This document shows, piece by piece, positions 33,238 to 39,863 of a DNA stretch of 39,863 nt. Position 1 is the first letter of the stretch, and the number at the start of each line of letters is the position of its first letter. Origin of the DNA: RGIG6353 sp964650465 (lineage in GTDB: Bacteria; Bacillota; Clostridia; Oscillospirales; SIG627). The stretch covers positions 1 to 39,863 of the forward strand of contig CAZYTA010000022.1 in the NCBI GenBank assembly GCA_964650465.1. The letters run 5' to 3'. The position numbers and the translations under genes are program-made. A model generated the notes under the pieces. The model ran no database searches. It had not been told where the DNA came from and saw only the letters and a program-made list of their open reading frames with translations.

Positions 33238-33296
33238 AACAATTTAGGCTGAGCCATTCACTGTTTAGTGTTTGGCTCAGCCTAAATTGTTATATT
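33238..33296 (+). terminator. Terminator after the acyl-CoA synthetase gene
   Basis: A perfect 19-bp stem (33238-33256 with 33273-33291) whose 16-nt loop can form a small inner CACT/AGTG stem; a T-rich tail follows. The rest of the 33132-33506 gap holds a small AGAAGC/GCTTCT hairpin, a repeat and a promoter, but no gene. Confidence 0.8.
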
Positions 33297-33383
33297 TTGT
33301 AAATTTAATTTTCTTTCATATACTCGCTCGGAATAATGCTGCCACTCCCTTTAGATTCGACGCTATAGTGATATAATTGAAAC

Positions 33384-33427
33384 AGGCAAGAATTGACGGC
33401 GGAAACTCGTCGCTTTTTTATGTACAA
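33384..33427 (+). repeat. Dispersed intergenic repeat, copy 2
   Basis: Matches 1671-1714 at 35 of 44 positions in the same orientation. It too lies shortly before a sigma-A promoter. Confidence 0.6.
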
Positions 33428-33460
33428 ACAATTAAATATTTTAAACGATAGAAAATATGC

Positions 33461-33489
33461 TTGATTTTGTGGGTAATTATTGGTATAAT
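33461..33489 (+). promoter_or_regulatory. Promoter of the tmcAL operon
   Basis: TTGATT (33461-33466), a 17-bp spacer and TATAAT (33484-33489). Transcription would begin near 33496, so the leader is only about 10-20 nt. Confidence 0.8.
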
Positions 33490-33506
33490 TACATGAATGC
33501 GAGGAG

Positions 33507-34685
33507 GTGTCTGCAACGGATATTACAGCCATCATATGTGAGTACAATCCTTTTCACAAGGGGCATCATTATCAAATAAATCAAGTAAAAAAGCTCTTTC
33601 CTGATACCTGTTTAGTATCTGTTATGAGCCCAAACTTCGTACAGAGAGGTCAGCCGGCTGTATTTGATAAATTCGTCAGAGGAGAATGTGCTGTCAGATG
33701 CGGCGCAGACCTAGCGGTATCAATGCCACAGGTATTTGCTTTACTTTCGGCGGAAGGCTTTGCGGAAGGCGGAGTTCGTGTCGCTCACAAACTCGGTGCT
33801 AACGCTCTTGCGTTTGGTGTAGAAGACGATAACATATCCGAACTGACAAAGATTGCGAAAATACTGATATCGGAAGATTTTGAAAAAGAATTAAAAAACG
33901 AGCTTTCCCGCTCCCCTTCTGAATCATATCCCGTCTTAAGGCAAAAAGCACTTAGCTTATTTATCGGTAACGAAAAAGCAAAGCTTATATCAACTCCAAA
34001 CAATATCCTTGGAATCGAATATATAAAGGCTGTAATGAGATACTGCCCCGAAATGAAGCTGTGTCCTATAAAAAGGACGGGGAATGCGCACGGGGATGCA
34101 TCTGTATGCGGAGAAATTTTATCTGCCACTGCAATCAGAAAAAAAATGACAGATTCCGAATGGTTGGCAGATGTACCGCAAGAAACACATTCAGCCGTAT
34201 GCAAGGCTCTGATGCTGGATAATTTCAGATACAATAGCTTTCTCTTTTCGGCTATAACATTGGCAAGCTATGACCGCATAATGCTTGCAACAGGAAATAA
34301 AGAGTTAGCTGATACTATTTGGACATCCGCCGGAAGATTTGGAGAATATGAACTTTTCCGTCAAAGTATTGCAAGAAAAAAGCTTGCAGAAACTAAAATA
34401 GACAGAGCTCTTGTCAATATAATGCTCGAAATCGAAAATGACTGTTACATGCACGCAGAACCCGAATATGCAACTTTGTTGGGTATGAGCTCAGCAGGCC
34501 GCAAAATTTTAAAAAAAAGCTGTACTCCCATCATTTCAAAGTTTTCTGATAGCAAAATACTGAACGGAAATCAGATTGCGGTAGAACGTCTCTCAGACAG
34601 AATATGGGCAAGATGTACTTCTGCTCCCAGCGGCGAGAAATACTTTATTGACAAAAAACCTTTTGTTGTTGAGGAAATAAAATGA
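33507..34685 (+). CDS. tmcAL: tRNA(Met) cytidine acetate ligase (TmcAL, YlbM)
   Basis: A 392-residue nucleotidyltransferase-like enzyme that makes N4-acetylcytidine at the wobble base of elongator tRNA-Met from acetate and ATP. The signature is IICEYNPFHKGHHYQI (about 8-23, with the HxGH-type nucleotide-binding motif), then SPNFVQRGQPAVFDKF (about 41-56) and SATAIRK (about 209), all typical of the family. The start is uncertain. The in-frame GTG at 33507 overlaps the only ribosome site, GAGGAGG (33501-33507). The codon at ideal spacing would be an ACG at 33516. It heads a five-gene plus-strand operon and overlaps the next gene by 4 bp. Confidence 0.92.
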   Translation: MSATDITAIICEYNPFHKGHHYQINQVKKLFPDTCLVSVMSPNFVQRGQPAVFDKFVRGECAVRCGADLAVSMPQVFALLSAEGFAEGGVRVAHKLGANALAFGVEDDNISELTKIAKILISEDFEKELKNELSRSPSESYPVLRQKALSLFIGNEKAKLISTPNNILGIEYIKAVMRYCPEMKLCPIKRTGNAHGDASVCGEILSATAIRKKMTDSEWLADVPQETHSAVCKALMLDNFRYNSFLFSAITLASYDRIMLATGNKELADTIWTSAGRFGEYELFRQSIARKKLAETKIDRALVNIMLEIENDCYMHAEPEYATLLGMSSAGRKILKKSCTPIISKFSDSKILNGNQIAVERLSDRIWARCTSAPSGEKYFIDKKPFVVEEIK

Positions 34686-35893
34686 AGAAAAAAATTCTAT
34701 TTATCGGCATAACAATGAATTGTGCAGGAAGTGAAAAATCCTTTCTTTCGTTTATAAACACACTTGATTTCAATGAATACGATGCCGATCTTATACTTGC
34801 AAAGCGCGAAGGACTTTTTCTGGAGCAAATTCCCAAAGAAGTCAATGTGTTTGAAATGGAAGATTTCGGCGAAATTTTCAAGCTTAGCTCAAAAAATGCA
34901 GTTCATCTTATATGGAATACATATTTAAAAAGAAATCCTCTTTATGCATTTGATATTTTACCGTATTTTGTTCCAATGATTCTATTTAGAAACAAAAGGG
35001 CAAAAATCGCTACCAAAATGTGGTTACATCTTATGAAAAAGATGAAAAAGATTGATAGGCATTATGATATTGCGGTATCTTACTGGGGCGACCGTACCAT
35101 GTTCTATATGATAGACAAGGTAAATGCAGACAAGAAAATCACATGGCTTCATTTTGACTATTCATTCCCCAAAAGAGATAATGATATTTATCTTCCCTAT
35201 TTTGAAAAATGCGATGCCATTGTGAATGTATCAAATGCAGTAGATGATGCACTAAAACGAGAACTGCCATCGCTTGCAAACAAATGCATTGTAATTGAAA
35301 ACATAAATAATCCCTCGCTTATAGAAAAAATGTCATTTGTAGGTGATTCGTTTGGTGATGAATTTGAAGGGACAAGGATACTCACTGTGGGCAGAATAGC
35401 AGATCAAAAAGGTTACGACCTCGCAATTCCAGCTATGAAAAAGCTCTTGGATGAAGGTTATGATGTCAAATGGTATGTCATCGGTGCATCTGACGATGAC
35501 TACGGGGATTACATAAAGGGTTTGGTTAAAGATAATGGTCTTGAAGACCGCTTTGTTTTTCTGGGAACTACTGCAAACCCATACCGTTACCTAAAGGATT
35601 GCCATATATACGCCCAGCCATCTCGCTACGAGGGGAAGCCCATTGCGGTAGAAGAAGCAAAAATCATGAAAAAACCGATTCTTGCAGCAAATTATTTGTC
35701 CGCAGGCGAGCAATTGGAAAACGGTAAGTTAGGCTATATTTGCGACATTTCAGTAGATGGCATATACAGCGGATTAAAGAAAATGATAGAAAACAACGGC
35801 CTGAGACAGTCATTTGTAAAAGAACTGTCAAATAAAGACTTTTCTAACCGCGAAGAAATCAACAAATTCTACGATATAGTTAATAGGAGCTGA
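34682..35893 (+). CDS. Glycosyltransferase, GT4-type (GT-B fold)
   Basis: A 403-residue cytoplasmic or membrane-associated glycosyltransferase. The N-terminal Rossmann half starts with ILFIGITMNCAGSEKSFLSF, where the AGSEKS loop matches the GGxE-type acceptor-side loop. The C-terminal half holds ILTVGRIADQKGYDLAIPAM (about 233-252), FVFLGTTANPY and the retaining-GT4 segment PSRYEGKPIAVEEAKIMKKP (about 316-335) with its E-x7-E pair. The donor and acceptor cannot be named. Insertion between a tRNA-modification gene and DUF5685 is unusual. The start overlaps tmcAL by 4 bp (ATGA), so translation is coupled. Confidence 0.9.
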   Translation: MKKKILFIGITMNCAGSEKSFLSFINTLDFNEYDADLILAKREGLFLEQIPKEVNVFEMEDFGEIFKLSSKNAVHLIWNTYLKRNPLYAFDILPYFVPMILFRNKRAKIATKMWLHLMKKMKKIDRHYDIAVSYWGDRTMFYMIDKVNADKKITWLHFDYSFPKRDNDIYLPYFEKCDAIVNVSNAVDDALKRELPSLANKCIVIENINNPSLIEKMSFVGDSFGDEFEGTRILTVGRIADQKGYDLAIPAMKKLLDEGYDVKWYVIGASDDDYGDYIKGLVKDNGLEDRFVFLGTTANPYRYLKDCHIYAQPSRYEGKPIAVEEAKIMKKPILAANYLSAGEQLENGKLGYICDISVDGIYSGLKKMIENNGLRQSFVKELSNKDFSNREEINKFYDIVNRS

Positions 35894-35895
35894 AA

Positions 35896-36810
35896 TTGTT
35901 CGGATATATAAAACCCGACAAAGAAAATCTGCTTGTAAAAGACCTTGCTTTGTACAAGGCTGTATACTGCGGACTGTGTTCGGTAATAAAAAAAGAAATA
36001 TCATTTTTTCTTCCATTTACGCTGAGTTATGATTTTGTGTTTTTGACAATGATACGCTCATCAATCCAAGGAGAAAAATGCAAAATCAGTAAAGGGAAAT
36101 GCAAATACAATCCTCTAAAAAAATGCGCATTTTCAGTATGCGAAAACGAAACTTTGTATACTGCAAGAAGTGCTTTGATACTGACAACGTTAAAATTGGA
36201 AGATGATATCAACGACAAAGACACAACGTTTATAAAAAAGCTTATAATAAAACCTCTTTATATTTATCTTTCGAGAAAAATGAAAAAGCTTATAAAATCG
36301 AATAACGAGTTTAAAGCTTTGATATCAAATGTAAGAACAAAACTTGCTGAGCTTTCTGAGTTAGAGAAAAATCAATCGACAGAGCTTGACAAAGCCTGCG
36401 AATTATTCGGTGATATAATGTCAGAAATTACCTCTTTTTCCATTGCCGAGGATAAAACACCCATAGCTAAAGAGATTGGCTCATCTATAGGAAGATACAT
36501 ATATTTGCTTGATGCGGCTGACGACCTTGAAAAGGACCGAAAAAGCGGCGCTTATAATCCCTTGATTGCAAGGTACGGCTCGTGCAAAGAGGCACAAGAT
36601 AATTTTAACGAGATAGATATAGCGCTTTCAATGTATACAAAAAGAGCTGTTCTTGCCTTTAATTTACTTGAAGAAAATGCTTATACAAGAATAATCAACA
36701 ACACACTCAACCTCGGACTCGGTGCTGAGGCTTACAAAATAATGTCAAGAAACGGAGATAAAAATGACCGACCCTTACAAGGTGCTGGGCATAGACCCAA
36801 AAGCAAGTGA
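35896..36810 (+). CDS. DUF5685 family protein
   Basis: A 304-residue protein of the DUF5685 family, common in Clostridia and of unknown function. It begins MFGYIKPDKENLLVKDLALY, then YCGLC (about 29-33), and a Cys-rich stretch at about 56-77 (KCKISKGKC, KKCAFSVC) that could bind metal. The remainder is mostly helical. GRYIYLLDAADDLEKDRKSG (about 199-218) is an Asp-rich helix reminiscent of the DDxxD-type helices of all-alpha prenyltransferase-like folds, an analogy only. The start is TTG at 35896, 6 nt after AGGAG. The last 47 bp overlap the J-domain gene in another frame, so the two are tightly linked. Confidence 0.85.
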   Translation: MFGYIKPDKENLLVKDLALYKAVYCGLCSVIKKEISFFLPFTLSYDFVFLTMIRSSIQGEKCKISKGKCKYNPLKKCAFSVCENETLYTARSALILTTLKLEDDINDKDTTFIKKLIIKPLYIYLSRKMKKLIKSNNEFKALISNVRTKLAELSELEKNQSTELDKACELFGDIMSEITSFSIAEDKTPIAKEIGSSIGRYIYLLDAADDLEKDRKSGAYNPLIARYGSCKEAQDNFNEIDIALSMYTKRAVLAFNLLEENAYTRIINNTLNLGLGAEAYKIMSRNGDKNDRPLQGAGHRPKSK

Positions 36811-37363
36811 CGAAGAAGTAAAAAAAGCATACAGAGAGCTTGCAAAAAAATATCATCCCGACAACTATGTCAACAACCCTCTCAGCGATCTTGCTGCGGA
36901 GAAAATGAAAGAAATCAATGAAGCGTATGACAAAATAGTAAATGATCGCAAAAACGGATATTCCGGTAGCTATTCGAGCACATCGTCAAGCGAATCCTCA
37001 GGCTTTTCAAAAGCAAGAGAATATATATTTAAAGGCGATTACACTAACGCCGAAAATATACTTAATTCTGCACCTTTACAGTCCAGAAACGCCGAATGGA
37101 ACTATCTCAAAGGATGCATCGCAATGAAGCGTCAATACTACACTCAGGCGCATTCATATCTTCAAAAAGCATGTACTATGGAGCCAAATAATGCCGAGTA
37201 TCGCTCGGTTTATAACCAACTGCTCAATACCCAGGGCACATACGGAGGCTTTAACACAAATCGAACAGGCGGAGATTGTTCAAGCTGTAATTTGTGCACA
37301 GGACTAATTTGTGCTGACTGCTGTTGCGAATGTATGGGCGGCGATTTAATAGGATGCTGTTAA
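36764..37363 (+). CDS. J-domain protein with TPR-like region and Cys-rich tail
   Basis: A 199-residue co-chaperone-like protein. The J domain occupies 1-65 (DPYKVLGIDPKASDEEVKKA; HPD motif at about 31-33 in KKYHPDN) and should stimulate a DnaK ATPase. It lacks the Gly/Phe, zinc-finger and substrate domains of true DnaJ. A Ser-rich linker (about 66-82) leads to a TPR-like helical region (about 85-155), and the last 31 residues hold ten cysteines, including CCCEC and a terminal GCC. That tail may bind metal or an Fe-S cluster, or be lipidated. The gene starts inside the DUF5685 gene and is followed by a membrane protein 1 bp after its stop, suggesting a complex. Confidence 0.88.
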   Translation: MTDPYKVLGIDPKASDEEVKKAYRELAKKYHPDNYVNNPLSDLAAEKMKEINEAYDKIVNDRKNGYSGSYSSTSSSESSGFSKAREYIFKGDYTNAENILNSAPLQSRNAEWNYLKGCIAMKRQYYTQAHSYLQKACTMEPNNAEYRSVYNQLLNTQGTYGGFNTNRTGGDCSSCNLCTGLICADCCCECMGGDLIGCC

Positions 37364-37364
37364 C

Positions 37365-37883
37365 ATGAGAAGAAACAAAAAGACTAAAGCTGTCACATTT
37401 TCCGGGCTTGCTATTGCGCTTATCGTGGTGTTGCTTTTTATCGCCGGTATGGTTGATATACTCGATTACACCGTTTCTGCAATATGCGGCATAGTTGTAA
37501 CCTTTATTTTAATAGAATTCGGTTCTAAATTTGCCGTCTCTGTTTTTGCGGGTGCATCATTGCTTGCATTATTGGTTATCCCCACAAAAGTAAGTGCACT
37601 GCTGTTTGTTATTTTCTGTGGATGGTATCCTTTTGCAAAAAGACAGATTGAAAAAGTACGTGAACCTCTTGGAACTGTTTTGAAATTTATTACTTTCAAC
37701 TCAGCACTTATCATAATGTTTTTCATATCAAGACTATTGATCATTTCAGAACCGATCTCTTTGATATGGTATATTCCTATGTGGTTGGTATGCAATATTA
37801 CTTTTGTGCTGTATGATATACTTATCACAAAGCTGATTTGGATATATGTACACAAATACAGAAGCAAGCTAACGATTTTTTAG
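37365..37883 (+). CDS. Small polytopic membrane protein, function unknown
   Basis: A 172-residue protein with a basic N terminus (MRRNKKTK) and about five hydrophobic helices: about 10-30, 35-55, 57-85, 105-128 and 133-158. The pattern resembles ECF-transporter S components or small uncharacterised clostridial membrane proteins, but I recognise no motif. The ATG is 1 bp after the J-domain gene stop, and AGGAT inside that gene is the likely ribosome site. Being last in the operon, it is a candidate membrane anchor or client of the DUF5685/J-domain pair. Confidence 0.75.
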   Translation: MRRNKKTKAVTFSGLAIALIVVLLFIAGMVDILDYTVSAICGIVVTFILIEFGSKFAVSVFAGASLLALLVIPTKVSALLFVIFCGWYPFAKRQIEKVREPLGTVLKFITFNSALIIMFFISRLLIISEPISLIWYIPMWLVCNITFVLYDILITKLIWIYVHKYRSKLTIF

Positions 37884-37905
37884 CCGATTTTAAAAAAACA
37901 ATATC

Positions 37906-37948
37906 AAAAACGCGATGTCGGTTTGTTATTTCCGCATCGCGTTTTTTT
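37906..37948. terminator. Bidirectional terminator between the operon end and pfkA
   Basis: The stem CGCGATG/CATCGCG is extended by flanking A5/T5 pairs (37906-37917 with 37935-37946) and an inner CGG/CCG, with T7 downstream. It separates convergent genes. Confidence 0.85.
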
Positions 37949-37962
37949 GCATCAATTAAATT

Positions 37963-39033
37963 TTATTTAGAAATTATGTCATTAACCTTGTATACTTCAA
38001 GAAACTTTTCTTTCTTTTTCTTTGCCATTTCTTCCATCTTTGCAAGACTTTCCTGAGGAATCTTTTCCAACTCCTCAGATGACAGCTTACCCTTATAGTA
38101 CTTATCAAAATCAAGAGCAAAGCTGATATCCATGGAAGTAATTTCGCCGTCACGTTCACAAATAACAAGATTTGACTTGCCTTCATAAAGAAGTTCAACT
38201 GCCTTATACGCCATGAGCGAAGCTGTCATTCTGTCACGCTGTGTGGGTGAACCGCCACGCTGAACATGAGAAAGACGTGCGTGCTTGGTCTCGATTTTTG
38301 TTCTTTCTTCTATTTTTTTAGCAAGATTTTCCGAAAAATCCTTACCCATGTTTTCAGATACAATAATAATAAAATTACGCTTCTGATTAAACTTAGATTC
38401 AAGCATTTTAGCTACAAGCGCATCCTCGTCAAAAGGTATCTCTTTAGTAATTACAGCTGTGGCACCGACTGCTATGCCTGCATACAAAGCAAGATATCCG
38501 GAACCGTTACCCATAACCTCAACAACATCGCATCTTGCATGGGATTCACAAGTGTCACGAAGGCGGTCAACCATCTGTACAACCGTGTTGAGCGCTGTAT
38601 CAAAGCCTATAGTATAATCTGTGCTTGAAATATCGTTGTCAATGGTACCGGGAACACCAATACAAGGAATGCCTCTGTCTGTAAGGTCTCGCGCACCTCT
38701 GAAGGTACCGTCTCCGCCTATAGCAATGATACCGTCTATTTCGTTCTCACGGCAAGTCTGAATAGCACGCTGTATTCCCTCTTCGGTTTTAAATTCCGCA
38801 CATCTGTCCGAATAAAGCGCAGTACCGCCCACGTTAATAATATTAGAAACATCGCGATCATTAAGAAGCTTCATGTCATTATCTATGAGCCCCTTATATC
38901 CTCTGCGAATGCCCATTGCCTGAGAGCCGTTTGCAAGGATGGCACGGGTAAGAGCACGGAAACATGGGTTCATACCGGGAGCATCTCCTCCGGATGTTAA
39001 AATTCCTATTCTTCTGAATTTGTTATTTGTCAT
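37963..39033 (-). CDS. pfkA: 6-phosphofructokinase
   Basis: A 356-residue glycolytic kinase that phosphorylates fructose 6-phosphate. It has the nucleotide loop GILTSGGDAPGMNPCFRA (about 9-26), GGDGTFRGARDL (about 104-115), the catalytic TIDND in GVPGTIDNDISSTDYTIGFDT (Asp near 130-132) and MGNGSGYLALYAG (about 170). GGDGT is the form associated with ATP use, whereas PPi enzymes usually have GGDDS. The protein is about 35 residues longer than bacterial PfkA of the Bacillus type, owing to a Lys-rich C-terminal extension (EEMAKKKKEKFLEVY). GGAGG precedes the ATG. It is monocistronic. Confidence 0.95.
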   Translation of the reverse strand: MTNNKFRRIGILTSGGDAPGMNPCFRALTRAILANGSQAMGIRRGYKGLIDNDMKLLNDRDVSNIINVGGTALYSDRCAEFKTEEGIQRAIQTCRENEIDGIIAIGGDGTFRGARDLTDRGIPCIGVPGTIDNDISSTDYTIGFDTALNTVVQMVDRLRDTCESHARCDVVEVMGNGSGYLALYAGIAVGATAVITKEIPFDEDALVAKMLESKFNQKRNFIIIVSENMGKDFSENLAKKIEERTKIETKHARLSHVQRGGSPTQRDRMTASLMAYKAVELLYEGKSNLVICERDGEITSMDISFALDFDKYYKGKLSSEELEKIPQESLAKMEEMAKKKKEKFLEVYKVNDIISK

Positions 39034-39069
39034 TTTGACCTCCGAAAAAACTGATAATCGTTATTTAAT

Positions 39070-39098
39070 ATGATATACCTTTTTTCGAAATATGTCAA
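39070..39098 (-). promoter_or_regulatory. Promoter of pfkA
   Basis: On the minus strand TTGACA (39098-39093) and TATCAT (39075-39070) are 17 bp apart. Confidence 0.8.
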
Positions 39099-39125
39099 TA
39101 AGCAAAAGTGCATTCTTTTAAAAAA

Positions 39126-39154
39126 TTGACAAAAATTTAACTATATGCTATACT
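39126..39154 (+). promoter_or_regulatory. Promoter of the MBL-fold hydrolase gene
   Basis: TTGACA (39126-39131), a 17-bp spacer and TATACT (39149-39154). Transcription would start at about 39161, almost at the GAGGTG ribosome site. Confidence 0.85.
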
Positions 39155-39173
39155 CAAACAGAGGTGAAATTAA

Positions 39174-39782
39174 ATGAAAGTATTTACAATACCGCTTCCC
39201 CCTATAATGACGAACTGTTATATTGCATACGAGCGTGAAGGCGGAAAATGTTTTATTATAGACCCTGCATCAAATGAAGAAAAAATCAAAGCTATTATTG
39301 AGATGCAAAAACTGTCTCCGAAGGCGATTCTTTTAACTCACGGTCATTTTGACCACATAAGTGCGGCAGACAAGCTTCGAGATATGTATTCAATTCCGCT
39401 GTACATTCATGAAAATGATGCCGAAATGATTAAATCTCCTGTTTTAAACTGTTCACAAAGCTTTATGGGAATTGCAGTTGCTCTAAACAGCGCTGACAAG
39501 CTTTTAAGTGAGGGTAACAAGCTTTTGCTTGAAAAAGAATCGCTGACCGTAATTCACACTCCCGGACATTCTTCCGGTTCATGCATTTATGTAGGAAATA
39601 ATGTGCTTTTCAGCGGAGACACTGTTTTCCAAGGAAGTTACGGAAGGTACGATTTGCCCGGCGGCGACTATAGTGCGCTTATGCAGTCAATACAACGAGT
39701 AATGAAATTAAATCCCACGCTGACTGTGTACCCGGGTCACGGTGAAAAAACCACAATTGCCGACGAAATGCTAAACTACTAA
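39174..39782 (+). CDS. MBL-fold metallohydrolase (glyoxalase II-like)
   Basis: A 202-residue metallo-beta-lactamase-fold hydrolase. The metal ligands are visible: HGHFDH in LTHGHFDHISA (about 56-61), His in IHTPGHSSGS (about 131), Asp in LFSGDTVF (about 149) and His in VYPGHGEKT (about 190). The layout matches the short glyoxalase II/YcbL-type hydrolases that cleave thioesters. It lacks the C-terminal domain of classical GloB, so glutathione specificity is unlikely. GAGGTG sits 7 nt before the ATG. It is monocistronic. Confidence 0.92.
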   Translation: MKVFTIPLPPIMTNCYIAYEREGGKCFIIDPASNEEKIKAIIEMQKLSPKAILLTHGHFDHISAADKLRDMYSIPLYIHENDAEMIKSPVLNCSQSFMGIAVALNSADKLLSEGNKLLLEKESLTVIHTPGHSSGSCIYVGNNVLFSGDTVFQGSYGRYDLPGGDYSALMQSIQRVMKLNPTLTVYPGHGEKTTIADEMLNY

Positions 39783-39815
39783 AATTTACAAGTCACACCT
39801 TTAATAGCAATCATG

Positions 39816-39858
39816 ACTACCGGCTTAGCCGGTAGTTTGCTCTGCGGCTGTAAGCCGC
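39816..39858. repeat. Tandem GC-rich hairpins at the right edge
   Basis: Two perfect hairpins follow each other: ACTACCGGC/GCCGGTAGT (39816-39824 with 39828-39836) and GCGGCT/AGCCGC (39844-39849 with 39853-39858), each with a 3-nt loop. Their GC-richness stands out from the AT-rich surroundings and they lack a clear T tract within the window. They could be a terminator, but look more like a REP-type repeat. Confidence 0.5.
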
Positions 39859-39863
39859 TAATA

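Noticed and set aside
33305..33547. Minus-strand 80-residue frame in the gap before tmcAL
   Set aside because: It covers the dispersed repeat and the tmcAL promoter and lacks a ribosome site.
1..39863. CRISPR array, rRNA or tRNA genes, phage structural genes
   Set aside because: I saw no regularly spaced repeats, no rRNA core sequence, no tRNA cloverleaf other than the tmRNA ends, and no phage or integrase genes.

Overview
The window reads as a chromosomal segment of a low-G+C, Gram-positive gut-type Clostridia, most like the Oscillospirales/Ruminococcaceae. The evidence is the gene content and order: ytfJ, a DUF2953 gene, scpB and scpA with a site-2 protease and dacF; DUF5685; TmcAL; a YerB-type DUF3048 lipoprotein. 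Strong AGGAGG-type ribosome sites, sigma-A promoters with 17-bp spacers and frequent TTG starts agree. I could not run searches, so the taxonomy is inference.

Layout. 1-4.6 kb: the start of a GMP synthase ATP-pyrophosphatase subunit (minus strand), then on the plus strand a TIM-barrel sugar isomerase/epimerase-like protein and the TrkA/TrkH potassium uptake pair. 4.7-11.0 kb: a cupin, a GH36 alpha-galactosidase, a C39-like lipoprotein and an 890-residue protein that looks like an unclassified glycoside hydrolase. 11.1-11.5 kb: tmRNA (ssrA), with tag ANRNLAVAA. 11.5-15.05 kb: an AT-rich insert bounded by exact 17-bp copies of the tmRNA 3' end, with a third near-copy inside. It holds a 44-residue membrane peptide, an intricately folded leader RNA with its own promoter and terminator, and an SLH-domain trypsin-like protease interrupted by one in-frame TAA. 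15.1-17.3 kb: a stand-alone PqqD-like protein co-transcribed with a GH20-type hexosaminidase.

17.35-23.1 kb (minus): an eight-gene cluster for chromosome segregation, sporulation, wall and RNA modification (TrmH-family methylase, site-2 protease, ScpA, ScpB, DUF2953, YtfJ, DacF, RluB). 23.1-24.05 kb (plus): a radical SAM protein. 24.2-31.2 kb (minus): YebC, ArgS, a DUF3048 lipoprotein, a HAD phosphatase, Xpt, an SDR enzyme and a sodium-pump beta subunit with a tiny gamma-like partner. 31.4-33.1 kb (plus): an AMP-forming acyl-CoA synthetase. 33.5-37.9 kb (plus): a tight five-gene run of TmcAL, a GT4 glycosyltransferase, DUF5685, a J-domain protein with a Cys-rich tail and a membrane protein. 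38-39.8 kb: phosphofructokinase (minus) and an MBL-fold hydrolase (plus).

Three putative glycosidases without signal peptides (GH36, GH20 and the 890-residue protein) suggest that imported galacto/HexNAc oligosaccharides are broken down in the cytoplasm, although no sugar transporter lies in the window. The most novel material is the tmRNA-linked insert with its structured RNA, the 890-residue hydrolase, the PqqD-GH20 pair and the DUF5685/DnaJ/membrane operon. I saw no CRISPR array, rRNA or tRNA gene.
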